Source of the DNA: Pterobdella sp. o SKG-2022
Taxonomy: Eukaryota > Annelida > Clitellata > Hirudinida > Piscicolidae
Direction: 5' to 3'
NCBI GenBank assembly: GCA_964035795.1
Contig: OZ038320.1
Coordinates: 17,254,589 to 17,318,588 of the forward strand
Length of the DNA: 64,000 nucleotides
The notes below the pieces were generated by a model that did not search any database, had not been told where the DNA came from, and was given only the letters and a program-made list of their open reading frames with translations. This document shows, one piece after another, positions 32,801 to 44,609 of the stretch. Position 1 is the first letter of the stretch, and each line of letters begins with the position of its first letter. The position numbers and the translations under genes were made by a program.

Positions 32801-35800
32801 TTGAGATTAAACTAAATGTCTAGTTGATTAAAAATTTTTTTAAAGGAATTCAAAAACATATCAAACGACCAATGATCAAAATATAAAAATATATTTCATT
32901 AAATAAGGAATGGGAATAGAATAAATCTCTATTGAAACATAACATGACAGGAGGTGAAGGAAGCAGTGACAGGTGATGTGTTGTGTGATGATTGTGTCAA
33001 GATGATGACTGACTTCAAAGAAGAATGGTTTACTCAACAAAAAGCTGTTTGTTTATTATTAGTAACTTAGGCTATTTATTCTTGATATGTTATGTACTAA
33101 TAGCATTAAATAATGCAATATATCTTGGACATGACTTTAAACTGCACCGAAGATAGCGTCTCCAAATTGAGGTTGCTTTTCTGTTATAACTTGAATAACA
33201 TTAAACTCTGGTAGCAAGTATCAACAAACTGGTATTTTGATATCTTCGTCATTTGGCTTGGCAAATGATCTTTCTTTGTTTACAATGGCAAGACAAACTG
33301 CTCAAGTGTGAGAACTGCGAATCTTGAATTCAAGTTGGATGTTAGCTTAAGCTGGCAGTTGTTCCAAATAAATGCTCTTTTTTATAAATTACTCTATTTT
33401 AGTATTAATAACCTAGGCCGACTTATGTCAATCCCAGTTACTGGAACATGTACAACAGTATAATCTGATTAGATTGATATAACTTTTAAAAAAATTATTA
33501 TAATTGATGTAGCATAATTTTGGCATTTACTTTGATGCTATATTAAAAATCTTAACTGTTAAATTGTTTTATTGGTAAACAGGATAAAGTTGTGGAGCTT
33601 ATTGATAAGAACATTTGCTCAGCTTTATCCATTGTCAGAACTGAGGTATCCTCATTTTGGTCATATCATCTATCTATCTATCTATATATCTATGAATATG
33701 TTTATATATGTACATCAATCAATTAAAGTTGCTCATCAATCAATAGTTGTAATCTAATAATAACGTCTTTATTGATTTGATTTAAATCAACCCAAAATAT
33801 CACCACACAGTGTAAGAGTGTGGCAAGTGAAATCGTTAATAACTTTTTCACGAATTTGAAATCTAAATTCGTGAGTCAAGTTCTTTTTCAAGTTTTCTTA
33901 ATTAGTTTACTATCGCTTAGTAACAAATTGGTTTAAACTCATTTTTTTCTGAATAATTTTTACATTATTAAATTATTTTACAAAACTTTTTTTATGTGGT
34001 CACAAGTAATACCAAACTTCCATTTTGTATACTTTCAAACCTCACTTCAGAACCCTAAACAAATATGTTTTGCATTCTGCCCCCAAAAAATCATTGTTGC
34101 TGAACAAGAAACAATGGCAAAACTATTTAATCAGGTTGTTCCCATTCTTGGCAAGCTCCAGTCGGTAAGTAATTCTATTCAAAAATAATCTTCAATTAAG
34201 AGTATCTCATAAAAATTATCAAATTTTTTCAGTACTAAATATAATTATGTTGTTTTGATATTTCAACTTTTAGATAATTTATAATCAGATAGTTGAATCT
34301 GCATTGTAATATGTCAGATTAGTAGAAAATAAGATTGATAATCACCCCGAAGAACTCGGAATCTGACCTACATCACTTGTGCAAGATGGTCCTAGGAGAC
34401 ATCAGCCAGCTTATTAAAGACGACGCTTTCAAGGTGGTTTCATCAACCGTTGAACATTTTTTTGGAAAAATTCAAATTCTTATGTTATTATTTTCAAAAG
34501 ATTACCTCTTTCATGAAGAAAGATAATATAAATATTGACGTTACTCAAATACTGTTGAATAAGTAACCTTTTTCCATAAAACTGAATTTCACTAGCTTCA
34601 ATATTCAAACACCAGCATTTCTTGAAAAACTTCGCAAGAAACGATGTTTGTGTGCACATGGAGAAGTATGCTGAAAAGGTTGTAATGATATAAATTTCCA
34701 ATAATTATAGTAGATATAAACACAAAGGTTTTTAAGCAACGAAGCTTTTCGTGAGCAAAACTTACACTATTAAGTGCGTGTTAATGTAAGAATTTGCTTC
34801 TATAAGTTCTGCTCCTTTGTGTTTGTATCTAGTAAATTTATCATGCATTAATTGATATAACTCGTCATTATTCAATCCATTCTCCATTAAACTAAACAGT
34901 GCACTGAAATGGTTGATCTCTATTTGGATCTTGCTTTGGACTTTCTTGAGAAGGAATTAGTAAGGCGATTAGTTTTTTAATTACATCCTTTAATAAGTCT
35001 TCATTTTGTTTTCCCAAATTTTTAAGTTAATAACATAATTACCAGGATGCTCAAAGCTTCTGTGATACATACTTTCCTAACCACTTGTCTCAACAGCCTT
35101 CAAAATCGGAAAGCCTAAAATGGATTCCTCTTGCGCAAGCAAAGGTTTTTGAAAGTCAAGCATCTAACGATGAGAGACCCATCAATCAAGCATCCAACAA
35201 TGAAAACTTAAACAATCAAGCACTTAACGATGAAAAGTACAACAACCCTGCATTCACATTTCTCGAAAAACAACCTCCTCTTACCAATGATAACCCTGCG
35301 TTCTCTTATGACTTGGTGTCGAAAAAAGAAGACAAGCTACCTACAGCTACCATAGGAAACCCCATTTGTACATTATGCAGATACCTGATGGATGAGATCA
35401 AACATGCCATCGGTACCAACGTAACTGAGGTTTGCAGCATGTTTGTTTTATCGTGTATTTCATTTAAATTATAATTTTTCCAGAACAGAGTAGTGGTGGT
35501 TTTAGAGAACATTTGCAAGATTGTTCCGAAGGACAACCAAAAAGCTTGTGATGACTTCATTGAAAAGTGTGATTTTTGAACTTTCACATTTGATATATCA
35601 GTAAAATTTAACATTATGTTGAAGTTTAATATAAATTATTTTTTTCATCAAGTACTATTCGAGTTTTGAAACAATTAAATTCAAACTAAGGTATGGTAAA
35701 GAAGTGGTATCGTTTTTGGTTGAGGGTTTAACTTCTGAGCTCATATGTGATGCTATCGGCTTGTGTGCGAAAGAAAAAGCTAAAATTAAAGGTTTTTTTA

Positions 35801-36950
35801 TTGGTGGAATGATAAAAATAAATTTTATTTTATATTATATTTTTAAAAATTTTTATCCAGGTTATTTTTTTTTATCTATTTGAGATTGTTAAACATCAAA
35901 TTCAGATGATACCAAGTGTGAGGTGTGTGAAATTGTATTAGAACATTTGGAATCAATGCTTGACAACAACGAAACCATTAACCAAATTGAGTTTCTTGTA
36001 TCCAAAGTGTGCAAGCTTTTGCCAAAACATCAGAAGAACCAGGTATTTTTAATTTCTTCTACGAGTTGAGCAAAAAAAACTGGCTTAAATTTCTTTTCTC
36101 AAGACCAAAGCTTTATGATTTTTAAAAATTCGTTTAGCGAATTATCAGTCTACTCCATTATAAGCTACTGTACTTTAAAAATTTAACTTATTTTTTTCAA
36201 AATTGATCGGTTTAACAATGAATGTTTCTGCATAACACAGTGCTTGAATATAGTGGATGAGTTTGGGCCCTTGATAGTGCACTACATTGCCACCCATGCT
36301 CCTCCCAAGCAAGTTTGCATGGTCAGTTGCTATTTTTTCATTAAAACTACTCATGAAATAATTTTTAAATAGCGAGAACCAAGAAAAACATGATCTTGAG
36401 CTATTCGAACGAATATCAATTCTTGCTTCGTAAACTTAAATGAAAGTATAACGAGAAATATATGTCTTACACATGGAATATTTTGAAAATAATAGCTTTT
36501 TGCTCAAAATTTTTTTTTCAAAATTTACATGAATTTCAAATATAACTTTTGTTAATTTTCATTCAGTTGCTGCATCTGTGCAGCGCCCAACTCAAGAAGT
36601 CTCATAAGGAGTGCATTGCAGGGCCGAGTTTCTGGTGTGCTAGTCAAGAAAATGCTCAATTCTGCCAAGTAAGAAATTCAATTTAAATGTCATTTGTTCA
36701 ACAAGTTTGATTAATCATGGCATATCTGTGATAATTGATGCTTGTATGACAATATATTCAATTATCAACCAGATTTATTTGCGGATATAGAATTCAGACT
36801 TTATTATTTTCCAAATCTCTTTTTTTTATATAAAATAGAGTTTTTTTTTATTGAACAAAAATTTAAAAAAAGCATTAAATGTTATATTTCATAATTTACT
36901 TGCTTCGACAGGCTGAAGAGCACTGTAAGAAGTTTGTGTGGATGCAATGA
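29814..36950 (+). CDS. PSAP: Prosaposin with five saposin-B domains
   Basis: Exons: 29814-29850, 29953-30086, 31561-31635, 31993-32058, 32481-32540, 32622-32690, 32951-33046, 33583-33645, 33811-33870, 34051-34164, 34353-34433, 34616-34678, 34900-34959, 35046-35429, 35484-35566, 35691-35791, 35906-36042, 36241-36321, 36567-36668, 36912-36950; 1905 nt, 634 aa.  The product is a lysosomal sphingolipid activator precursor. A signal peptide (MFLKSVLLLLCL) precedes a SapA domain (CSQGPGYWCASF). Five SapB domains follow at about 62-140, 155-235, 260-345, 428-495 and 502-598. A C-terminal SapA piece (CIAGPSFWCASQENAQFC) ends the protein. In B1-B3 the exon pattern recurs: CxxC exon, 21-22-codon exon with one Cys, 20-codon exon starting with Cys, CxxxC-type exon. 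B3 lacks Cys 1 and Cys 6. A linker near 350-420 repeats QASNDE-like units. Vertebrate prosaposin has four SapB domains. Confidence 0.88.
31800..31990 (+). mobile_element. tRNA-derived SINE abutting a prosaposin exon
   Basis: The tRNA-like head has TATAGCTCAGAGGTAGAGC (box A) and GGGCTCAATCC (box B). The body (TTAGCACCTGTTCCACAG) and the AAGCGCTTT hairpin tail match the copy at 8649. It ends within a few bases of the exon that starts at 31993, so its tail lies in the polypyrimidine/acceptor region. Confidence 0.85.
33139..33440. repeat. Dispersed repeat of about 300 bp, copy 2
   Basis: Partner of 12567-12870, in a prosaposin intron. Colinear shared blocks include GGTTGCTTTTCTGTTATAAC, CTCTGGTAGCA and GTCATTTGGCTTGGC. 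Confidence 0.6.
33667..33692. repeat. Short TATC microsatellite
   Basis: About six TATC units in a prosaposin intron. Confidence 0.8.
34712..34830 (+). repeat. Hairpin element with long terminal inverted arms
   Basis: The core at 34739-34778 (ACGAAGCTTTTCGTGAG ... CTTACACTATTAAGTG) is the dispersed hairpin. It is enclosed by 17-bp inverted arms, AGATATAAACACAAAGG at 34712 and CCTTTGTGTTTGTATCT at 34814, that pair at nearly every position. It lies between two exons of saposin-B domain 3. Confidence 0.75.
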
Positions 36951-37467
36951 TTCTCAACAAGCATGCTGTAAAGATTACTCACAGTGTTTCATTATTTATA
37001 ACTCATGATTTCTTTCTTTATACTATTTTCCAAGACCATAAAAAGCTTTGATTAGCATTATAATATGTTAGATCTTTATTTTGACATAAATGACATTGAA
37101 GAATTTTACATTTTCATTTATGATTGAATCTTGTAATTTTCTATTTAAATTATTTTATTTGGCATAAAATTTAATCAGAGATTGTTCACAAAAAAATTGT
37201 TAGTGTTCAAATTGAAATTGTTTTAGTAACACTGATGTTTCACAAGAAATTAAAGAAGTTATAAGAAATGTTTACTGAATACCGTGCATTTTCTGTATCA
37301 AGAGTGTCATCAAATTTACACTATCGTTGAAAGCATCATGGACTTAACAGTTTTGGAGAATCAAAAAGAAAATTGAAACATTCAAAAAAATATGCACTAT
37401 CACCGTTAAAATTATAACGCAAAAATTACAATATATGTACACACTTAGACTCTATTTTGAAGATAAA
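36951..37467. other. Convergent 3' spacer between prosaposin and RNF41
   Basis: The two genes end tail to tail about 517 bp apart. The spacer is AT-rich and holds both 3' UTRs; no other gene is visible. Confidence 0.6.
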
Positions 37468-40449
37468 TCAATCCACTCCTTGAGCAAACACAAAAAGAAG
37501 ACCAGGTTTGAGCATATATTCATCACCCATGTGAGCATTCTCACAAGCCATTGCGACTACTGCCTGCTTACCTTTGAACGTTTATAACAGTGATGAAAGA
37601 TTGAAAAAAGTCAGCAATTAAAGAAAAATAATCAAACTAGAAATATTTTATTTCAGTTAAAATAAAAAAAATCATTACCAGGTATTCTTCTAGTAACGTA
37701 TGTTTTGTACATACGCCTGTTGATTTGTCGTGCTTCGAGTGTTTTTAAACCAAGTGGCCACAACCTTTCATGGGAAAAAGCCACTAAAGGATTAGCAACA
37801 TTTAAAGGGCAACCGCATTCAAGTAAAGCTTTTTTAGTGAATGATTGTAAAACTCTGTCAGGCGTAGATATTAAACCACCCCACCGAGAAACTTCGGCCA
37901 AAGATAGATTTAGTAGCCATGTGTTTTCATTACTCGGCGTTGATGGTAATGATACTCTAACGCTATTCAATTCTTCTTGTAACAAGGATATTTCGTGCTA
38001 GTTTGAAATAATTTTATGAATTTGAATATTCAACACGTTTTAACAAGATTTTGAATATTTTATAACGTTCTAATGAAATATTAATATTTTAAATCATGCT
38101 TATGAAACCACCTGCAAGTCTTCAACTTCAGCATTCAATAAAGCGTTTTTTTTCTCCAATGCATCTTCAGCCTCCTAAAATTCAAAACGGATAAATATAT
38201 AAACAGATGAAAAATTATTAAGAGAGAAATTTATATAAAGCATAGCTCAGGTGGTAGAGCGTTAGACTAGTTATCTAAAGCCGGGCCGACAATTATATAC
38301 GCAAGGAGTAGCGCCCTGTGAAACATCTGTTGAGCTAATGAAACCCCAATATTTTTAAGCCTTAAGCGAAATGTTTGCTATAAATTGAATCTATAGAAAA
38401 AACTCTGTAGAACTGTCGTCCTATACATAAACTCTTGTACCTTCAAATAATTAGTTTAATGGTTTAAAAATTGAGCTGAAGGCTGAAAAAAGAGAAAAAA
38501 ATGCTTTGAGCAGTTTTTTGGCAAACCTGATGTTTTTGTCTTGTTTCATCAAGTAGATTTCTCAGTTCTGTTACACAATCATGGGTCTGTATGTTTGAAA
38601 AAAAAAACTAATAAAATCACTATCCTATTAAAATGCCATAAAAAATTAGTATGAAGCAACCTCAGATTCACACTTTAAATGCATCAGTCTACAACCTTTA
38701 TCACATTGAACAGGCTTTTTTGGATTGAAGTCACAGCTCTTCATGTAAATCAATTTCATTATGAATTGAAAAATAATTAATGGGTCTCAAAACGTTTGAA
38801 ATGTATTCTACTTTGAGGTGTGATTCAAGAACATCCAATTTAAACCATTTGTTACAACCTTCATCTTTATATTCACAACTTATTTGCAACCTAAAACGTA
38901 AAAAATTGAAATAAGTTATAAATATTCAGAATGAAAATGTTGAAAATTTTATAATACAAGCATAACTTTTTAAAGACTTCTTAATTTATTTATAATTAAA
39001 AAATTTTTTTACGTCGATTTATGGAAAAACTTTTCAAATTATTGAGCAAATAAACATCGATAATTTTCGATAAGTTCAGACTTATAGTCTTCCATAAATT
39101 GACGTAAAAAAATTGTTAGAATACAAGCATGTTTTCTTTGAAATGTTTTGTAGATTTTAACAATTAATAAATAAAACACAAACAACAAATACTGATTAAT
39201 TTTCATTAAAACCATAAAACATTACATAATAACAATCAGATTATACTGCTGTATAAATCCCAGAAACTGAGATTGACAACAGTCAGCCAGATTATTGATA
39301 CTACTTATAGCATAATTGAGGGAAAACTCATGAAAAAATTTAGACTTTATAAAAATCTAAATATTTTTTTGAACTTCTTTAAAAAAAAATGAAATTTAAA
39401 AAAAAAAAAATATAAAAATATATCGAGTTGGCATTTCAAAGTATACAAAAAAATAATTTTCAAAAAAAAATTAAAACCAATATATAACATAATATAGAAT
39501 TGCAATGACCTAGAAAGTAGAGTTTTAAGAATGCGAGGAACAGGTTTGAGGAGGTGTTTGGTGAGGTCTCCTCTATCAATGGGACAAGAAGAGTGCTTTG
39601 TCAGCCAATCACTTATGCATCCTTTACAAAATGAATGTTCACACTTTTCAGCCTGGAATCATGATTATTTAAATAAGAAACATTAAATTAAAATATATTG
39701 CAAAACATATAAGTTATAAAAATGCTTAATTCAGTTACAGCTTTTTGTATATTAAGATTTATGAAAAAATTTTTTAGGGTAGTTATTTGAGTCAAAAATG
39801 TACCTTTAAAAATTATATCAAGTTTTTTAGCTTCTACCAAAGCCTATCAAGAGGTTTCTAGAGTTTGGTTCAACATGTTGAATCAAAATATTAAACTCAG
39901 AAAAAAGCTTGTTAGTTCACTAAATTGGATGACTCAGAAATGTCAATTAAAAGCCAGAATTGTATTTGTCTTAAATTTTATTTGAAGCTTTTATAAGGTG
40001 TTTTCTAAGCCTGATATTCATCTTGCAACAGCATGCACTTGATATTTTCAGTTAATTATGCAAAAGATGCAATTTCAGGATTATGGATGAAAGGGCAATG
40101 ATGATTTAAGACTATATTTGATTGAAAATGTGTTTGTTTTATAAGATTAATATCTTTTTATAAACATAAGCTTTCAATAACACATCAAATTATTTAATTT
40201 AATGAAATTTTGACATCGAATTAAAACTAAAAAATCAAGTTAAATAGTATTAAAAGATGTGATGTTACTAATTGTGAAGAACAATGATATAGAAGAATCA
40301 TGAAAAAACCAACAAATAGTGGATGTCAAAAATAAAATGAAATCACACGATATTGTTACTTGCACAGGGTCTTCCAATACTCCAGTGCAGATGGGACATA
40401 TTAATTCCTCATCAACTTCCTCTTTGAACCTTAGACTGTCATAACCCAT
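37468..40449 (-). CDS. RNF41: RNF41/NRDP1 E3 ubiquitin ligase
   Basis: Exons on the minus strand: 40360-40449, 39510-39652, 38812-38890, 38661-38738, 38527-38586, 38112-38174, 37679-37997, 37468-37571; 936 nt, 311 aa, close to the vertebrate length. NRDP1 is a RING ligase acting on ErbB receptors and other targets, and is bound by USP8 through its C-terminal domain. The start MGYDSLRF matches the family. The RING finger begins at C18-P-I-C21 and continues with CEHSFCKGC and CPID. A SIAH/TRAF-type zinc-finger region follows (CEYKDEGC, CDFNPKKPVQCDKGC), then a predicted coiled coil about 135-185 and the substrate/USP8-binding domain (VSRWGGLISTPDRVLQ, ARQINRRMYKTYVTRRIPG, CENAHMGDE). Every domain is intact. 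The 618-bp triplet repeat begins about 360 bp upstream of the start codon, in the promoter region. Confidence 0.95.
38240..38300 (+). mobile_element. Truncated SINE head in an RNF41 intron
   Basis: CATAGCTCAGGTGGTAGAGC (box A) and TTAGACTAGTTATCTAAAG (anticodon arm) match the SINE family. The T arm and body are largely missing, with GCCGGGCCGACAATT following directly. Confidence 0.7.
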
Positions 40450-40811
40450 CAGATGTAACAAATCTTCAAAAAAATAACTTTATGAAATTTTAAAACTTTT
40501 TAAATATGTTCATATATTAATCTATTAAATTCACTTACTAAAGTCAAAAAAACTTGAAAAGCTCTTTTATAAAAAAAAAGCAAGTATGAAATATTCCACT
40601 GTAAATTATCAAAATATTATTTATGAGCTATCCTATATAAGTTGAAATAAACCTTTTCTTCGAAAAAGTAAACAGTATTTAAATAGGTTTGGGCGAATAT
40701 AAAAAACATAAAAAATGAAATCCGTCAATTTTAAGAAATTGATTTAAATCAAATTTTTTAAAATTAAAATCAAAATCTTTACTTTTAATATTACTGTTTT
40801 CGAGCTAATTT
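40450..40811. other. Proximal upstream region of RNF41
   Basis: AT-rich interval between the RNF41 start codon and the triplet repeat. No core promoter motif stands out. Confidence 0.4.
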
Positions 40812-41429
<618 letters not shown>

Positions 41430-42518
41430 ACTTTTCAAAAATTCTATCTTTTTTTTATAAATGTATTAAAAATTTTTTATATAGAAATGTGTTTTAAAAA
41501 AGATTTTAGTGAAATGTTGATAACATGCTGTTTTGAAAAGCTTGTTTTGAATTAATCCAATTGAGGAACATACTGAACCAAATTTGTACCTTAAAAATTA
41601 TTTTGATAATAATTTTTTGAAAATTTTCCTAAAAAGTTTAAATAAAATAATCATTAAAATTGAAGAAAATTTACAAAATTTAATTATAATTTCAAGAGAC
41701 ATCGTATGTTCTCAGTAATTTCGAATGAATTAAAATATACGTCTCGATTTATGAAGAATCTCAAAAATGCTTGAAAAAAATTTTATTCAACTAAAATTTT
41801 TGGCAAATTCAATTTTGCCATAACTCATTAGTTTATTTTGAAATCAGAACAGTTTTATTTATATTAACATGGAAGGTTTTTATAAAACTGTAAAATCTTA
41901 ACTACCCATACAATTTTCATTCTTTTTGCAACATGTCAAACACTTTGAAAATTTAAACTTAAACAATCAGTCCAAATTAATTAGCACAACTCATAAAAAT
42001 CTTACTTATCATGCAACTGGTGGTTAGGCTCTCGCTAATAAAAGCCGTTCAATTTCACCAACACTTGATTATCTGTAATATGACTTACTTTGCAAAAAAA
42101 TTGAATTTTGAAACTTTAAAGTTGGCTTTTTCTAGTGAAACCATACATTTATTTCAGAACTTTCAAATAAATTTAATTCTGAATTTTTTTGATTAAAGCT
42201 TAAAATTTATATCGTATGTGTACTCATATTGTTCTTTACTGCAAAATACTATGAACTATAGAAATTCTTATCTACTACGCATGGCTCATTTGTAAAGACG
42301 TTTGACTAAAGTCCACCTACATGATTAGGATTTCTTTTTGGGCTATAAAAATATGACTTTGGATTTCAATAAGTCAATATTAAATGCACTAGGTACGAAC
42401 ATGTGCAAAGAAGCTTTTTATAAACAGAATTTACATTAAAAATACAAAAATTTTTTGATTTTTTCCTAAAGCCAACAATAAAATGAACATAATTTCAGAA
42501 AAATAGTTAGTTTATTAA

Positions 42519-42560
42519 GATACGAAGCTTTTCGTTAACAAAGTAACATTTTCAAGTATC
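42519..42560 (+). repeat. Dispersed hairpin element
   Basis: GATACGAAGCTTTTCGTTAAC, loop, GTAACATTTTCAAGTATC. The outer stem GATAC/GTATC and inner GTTA/TAAC differ from the copy at 8253 but still pair. Confidence 0.7.
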
Positions 42561-43278
42561 AAAAATTTTTTATTCTGCCTAATAAAAATAAAACTTTGAT
42601 GTTTCAACTCAAAGGGATTTTGAATGTTAACGAAAACTTAGTGACCTAGCGTTCAGACCTGCTAGGACAAATGCTGGCGTTTTAAACAGAGAATCTGAAT
42701 AACCTTTTTGTACCCCAGTTACCCTTTTCAGTTACTAATACAATAAATTGACAATCACAGCATGAATTATTGGCTTGCAATTAAAAGCATTTTTATATTT
42801 AAGAGCTACCAACAAAAAGATATATTAAAGAAATTTTTCTATAAAACACACTTAAAAATTCTAAACTGAATACTTTCAACGTAGTTTGATCTCATAAGAC
42901 TTTGTGCCTCATACAAATGCATTCAAATTTTAAAAAAATTTTAAATCAATTTCAAAACTGAATGTGGTGTAGCTCAAAATGAATGAATTTCAATAAAAAA
43001 TTAAAATAAAATGATTTGAAATTGGATTGAATAAATTTAAAAAATTGAATTTTATTTGTTATACTGAAACGAGTAGAAAGATAAGAATAAGATAGTTGAA
43101 GGAACAGATGATCAAATAATGAGCAAATCCTTCATCTTTTGTTAAATTATTCTGTTGGAGTATAGTCGAGTTTCAAGCAAACAATGAAAAGTCAACATGA
43201 GGTTTTTATAGTGTATCAACGAATTATTTTTTAAATTCAGTACAAGTTTTTGAAAAAAATGACAAAAACAAAAAAAAT

Positions 43279-43470
43279 ATGAAAGAAAGAAAAAAAGAAT
43301 GGAAAAAGAGAAAAAAAAGAAAGAAAAGAAGAAAGAAAGGAAGAAAGAAAAAAAGAAAGAAAAAAGAAAGAAAGAAAGAAAGAAAGAAAGAAAAAAAGAA
43401 AGAAAAAAGAAAGAAAGAAAGAAAGAAAAAAGAAAGAAAGAAAGAAAGAAAAAAAGAAAGAAAAAATAAA
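43279..43470. repeat. Purine microsatellite (GAAA-type)
   Basis: About 190 bp of GAAA/GAAAA units on the plus strand; the Lys/Arg/Glu open frame through it is a by-product. Confidence 0.95.
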
Positions 43471-44609
43471 TGAAGTTAAAAAAAACTCAAAATTCAACTT
43501 TACGTAAATTTTTTCTAAAATGAAAGGAAAACAGAAACCAGCATTATCCTTAGGAGGGAACAACATGAATTTGTTTATTTATTATTTTATTATGTTATAA
43601 AATTACCCGAATCAAAACTATTTGCATATAATAACAATGTTAATTTTCGCATTCAGTTACAAAATAAATTTTTAAATAAATATTTTCAAGGCCATGGCTT
43701 AAGTAGTGAGCTTAAGTTTGTTTGGATGACCTTGAAAAAGTCTCATGTTTGAAAAAAAAAATGAAAAAACATTATTGTTATTTAAATTATATTCCATGAT
43801 GAGATCTAACTCAGTTTTTTTGAGTAAAAGTACCCCAAAAACATTACATTCTGGAGTGTAAAATCAAAGATCATTATCTAAAAATGTTTGAATTTTTAAA
43901 TATAATCTTTAACTTATGTTTCACACTGATTGCAGAAGGATGATTCTGAAGTGAAATTTTGAGTGAAACCCAAGTTTGAAACAACATACCGTGTCTCCGA
44001 AAAGCTGTGTTATATTAGGATACCAAAACTCTATTTCTTTCAAATGAATTGTTGTAAAAAAACCATTGTGAGAAAAATAATTAGTTAAAACTTAGCAGTT
44101 ATCAATTATTGAAAGTTTAATTAAGAAACAAGTAATAAAAATTACGCTGAAAATAATTTAACACGTGCTCTTTGTTACTGATACACAACATTGCAAATTT
44201 GTAAAGATAAATGAGTTTGATGACAAATATTTGAAGAACACTAACTTATGATTGGTTAATAGGAAACAATGCGGTTTAAAATAGAGTTTTCACTAATTAT
44301 AATATATTATAATTAATTATAAGATATAACTGTTTGAAATTTATAATTAAAAAAACTAAAAATTATAGAATTATTCATTAATTAATTTTATGCACAAGTT
44401 TGAAAAACACATAATTAAAACCACATTTCTAACTACAGTGATCTTGATATAAGAGTCAGCTAGCGGTTGGGATTGGTTGACTGATTAAATTAATTTGAAG
44501 CGCTCTTGGCAACTTGGTAAGTCTTTAATACAAGCTCTGAACCTAAACATTATTTTTAAAAAATAATTTGAGATTTATAAGGTAATACTTTCATAGAAAA
44601 CAAACAGTC

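Larger units (their letters stand above)
41430..44609. other. Divergent intergenic region, RNF41 to SLC6-like gene
   Basis: AT-rich and without a convincing exon. It holds one hairpin element and one purine microsatellite, plus the upstream region of the SLC6-like gene. Confidence 0.45.

Noticed and set aside
43279..43473. Lys/Arg/Glu-rich open frame
   Set aside because: Generated by the GAAA microsatellite.
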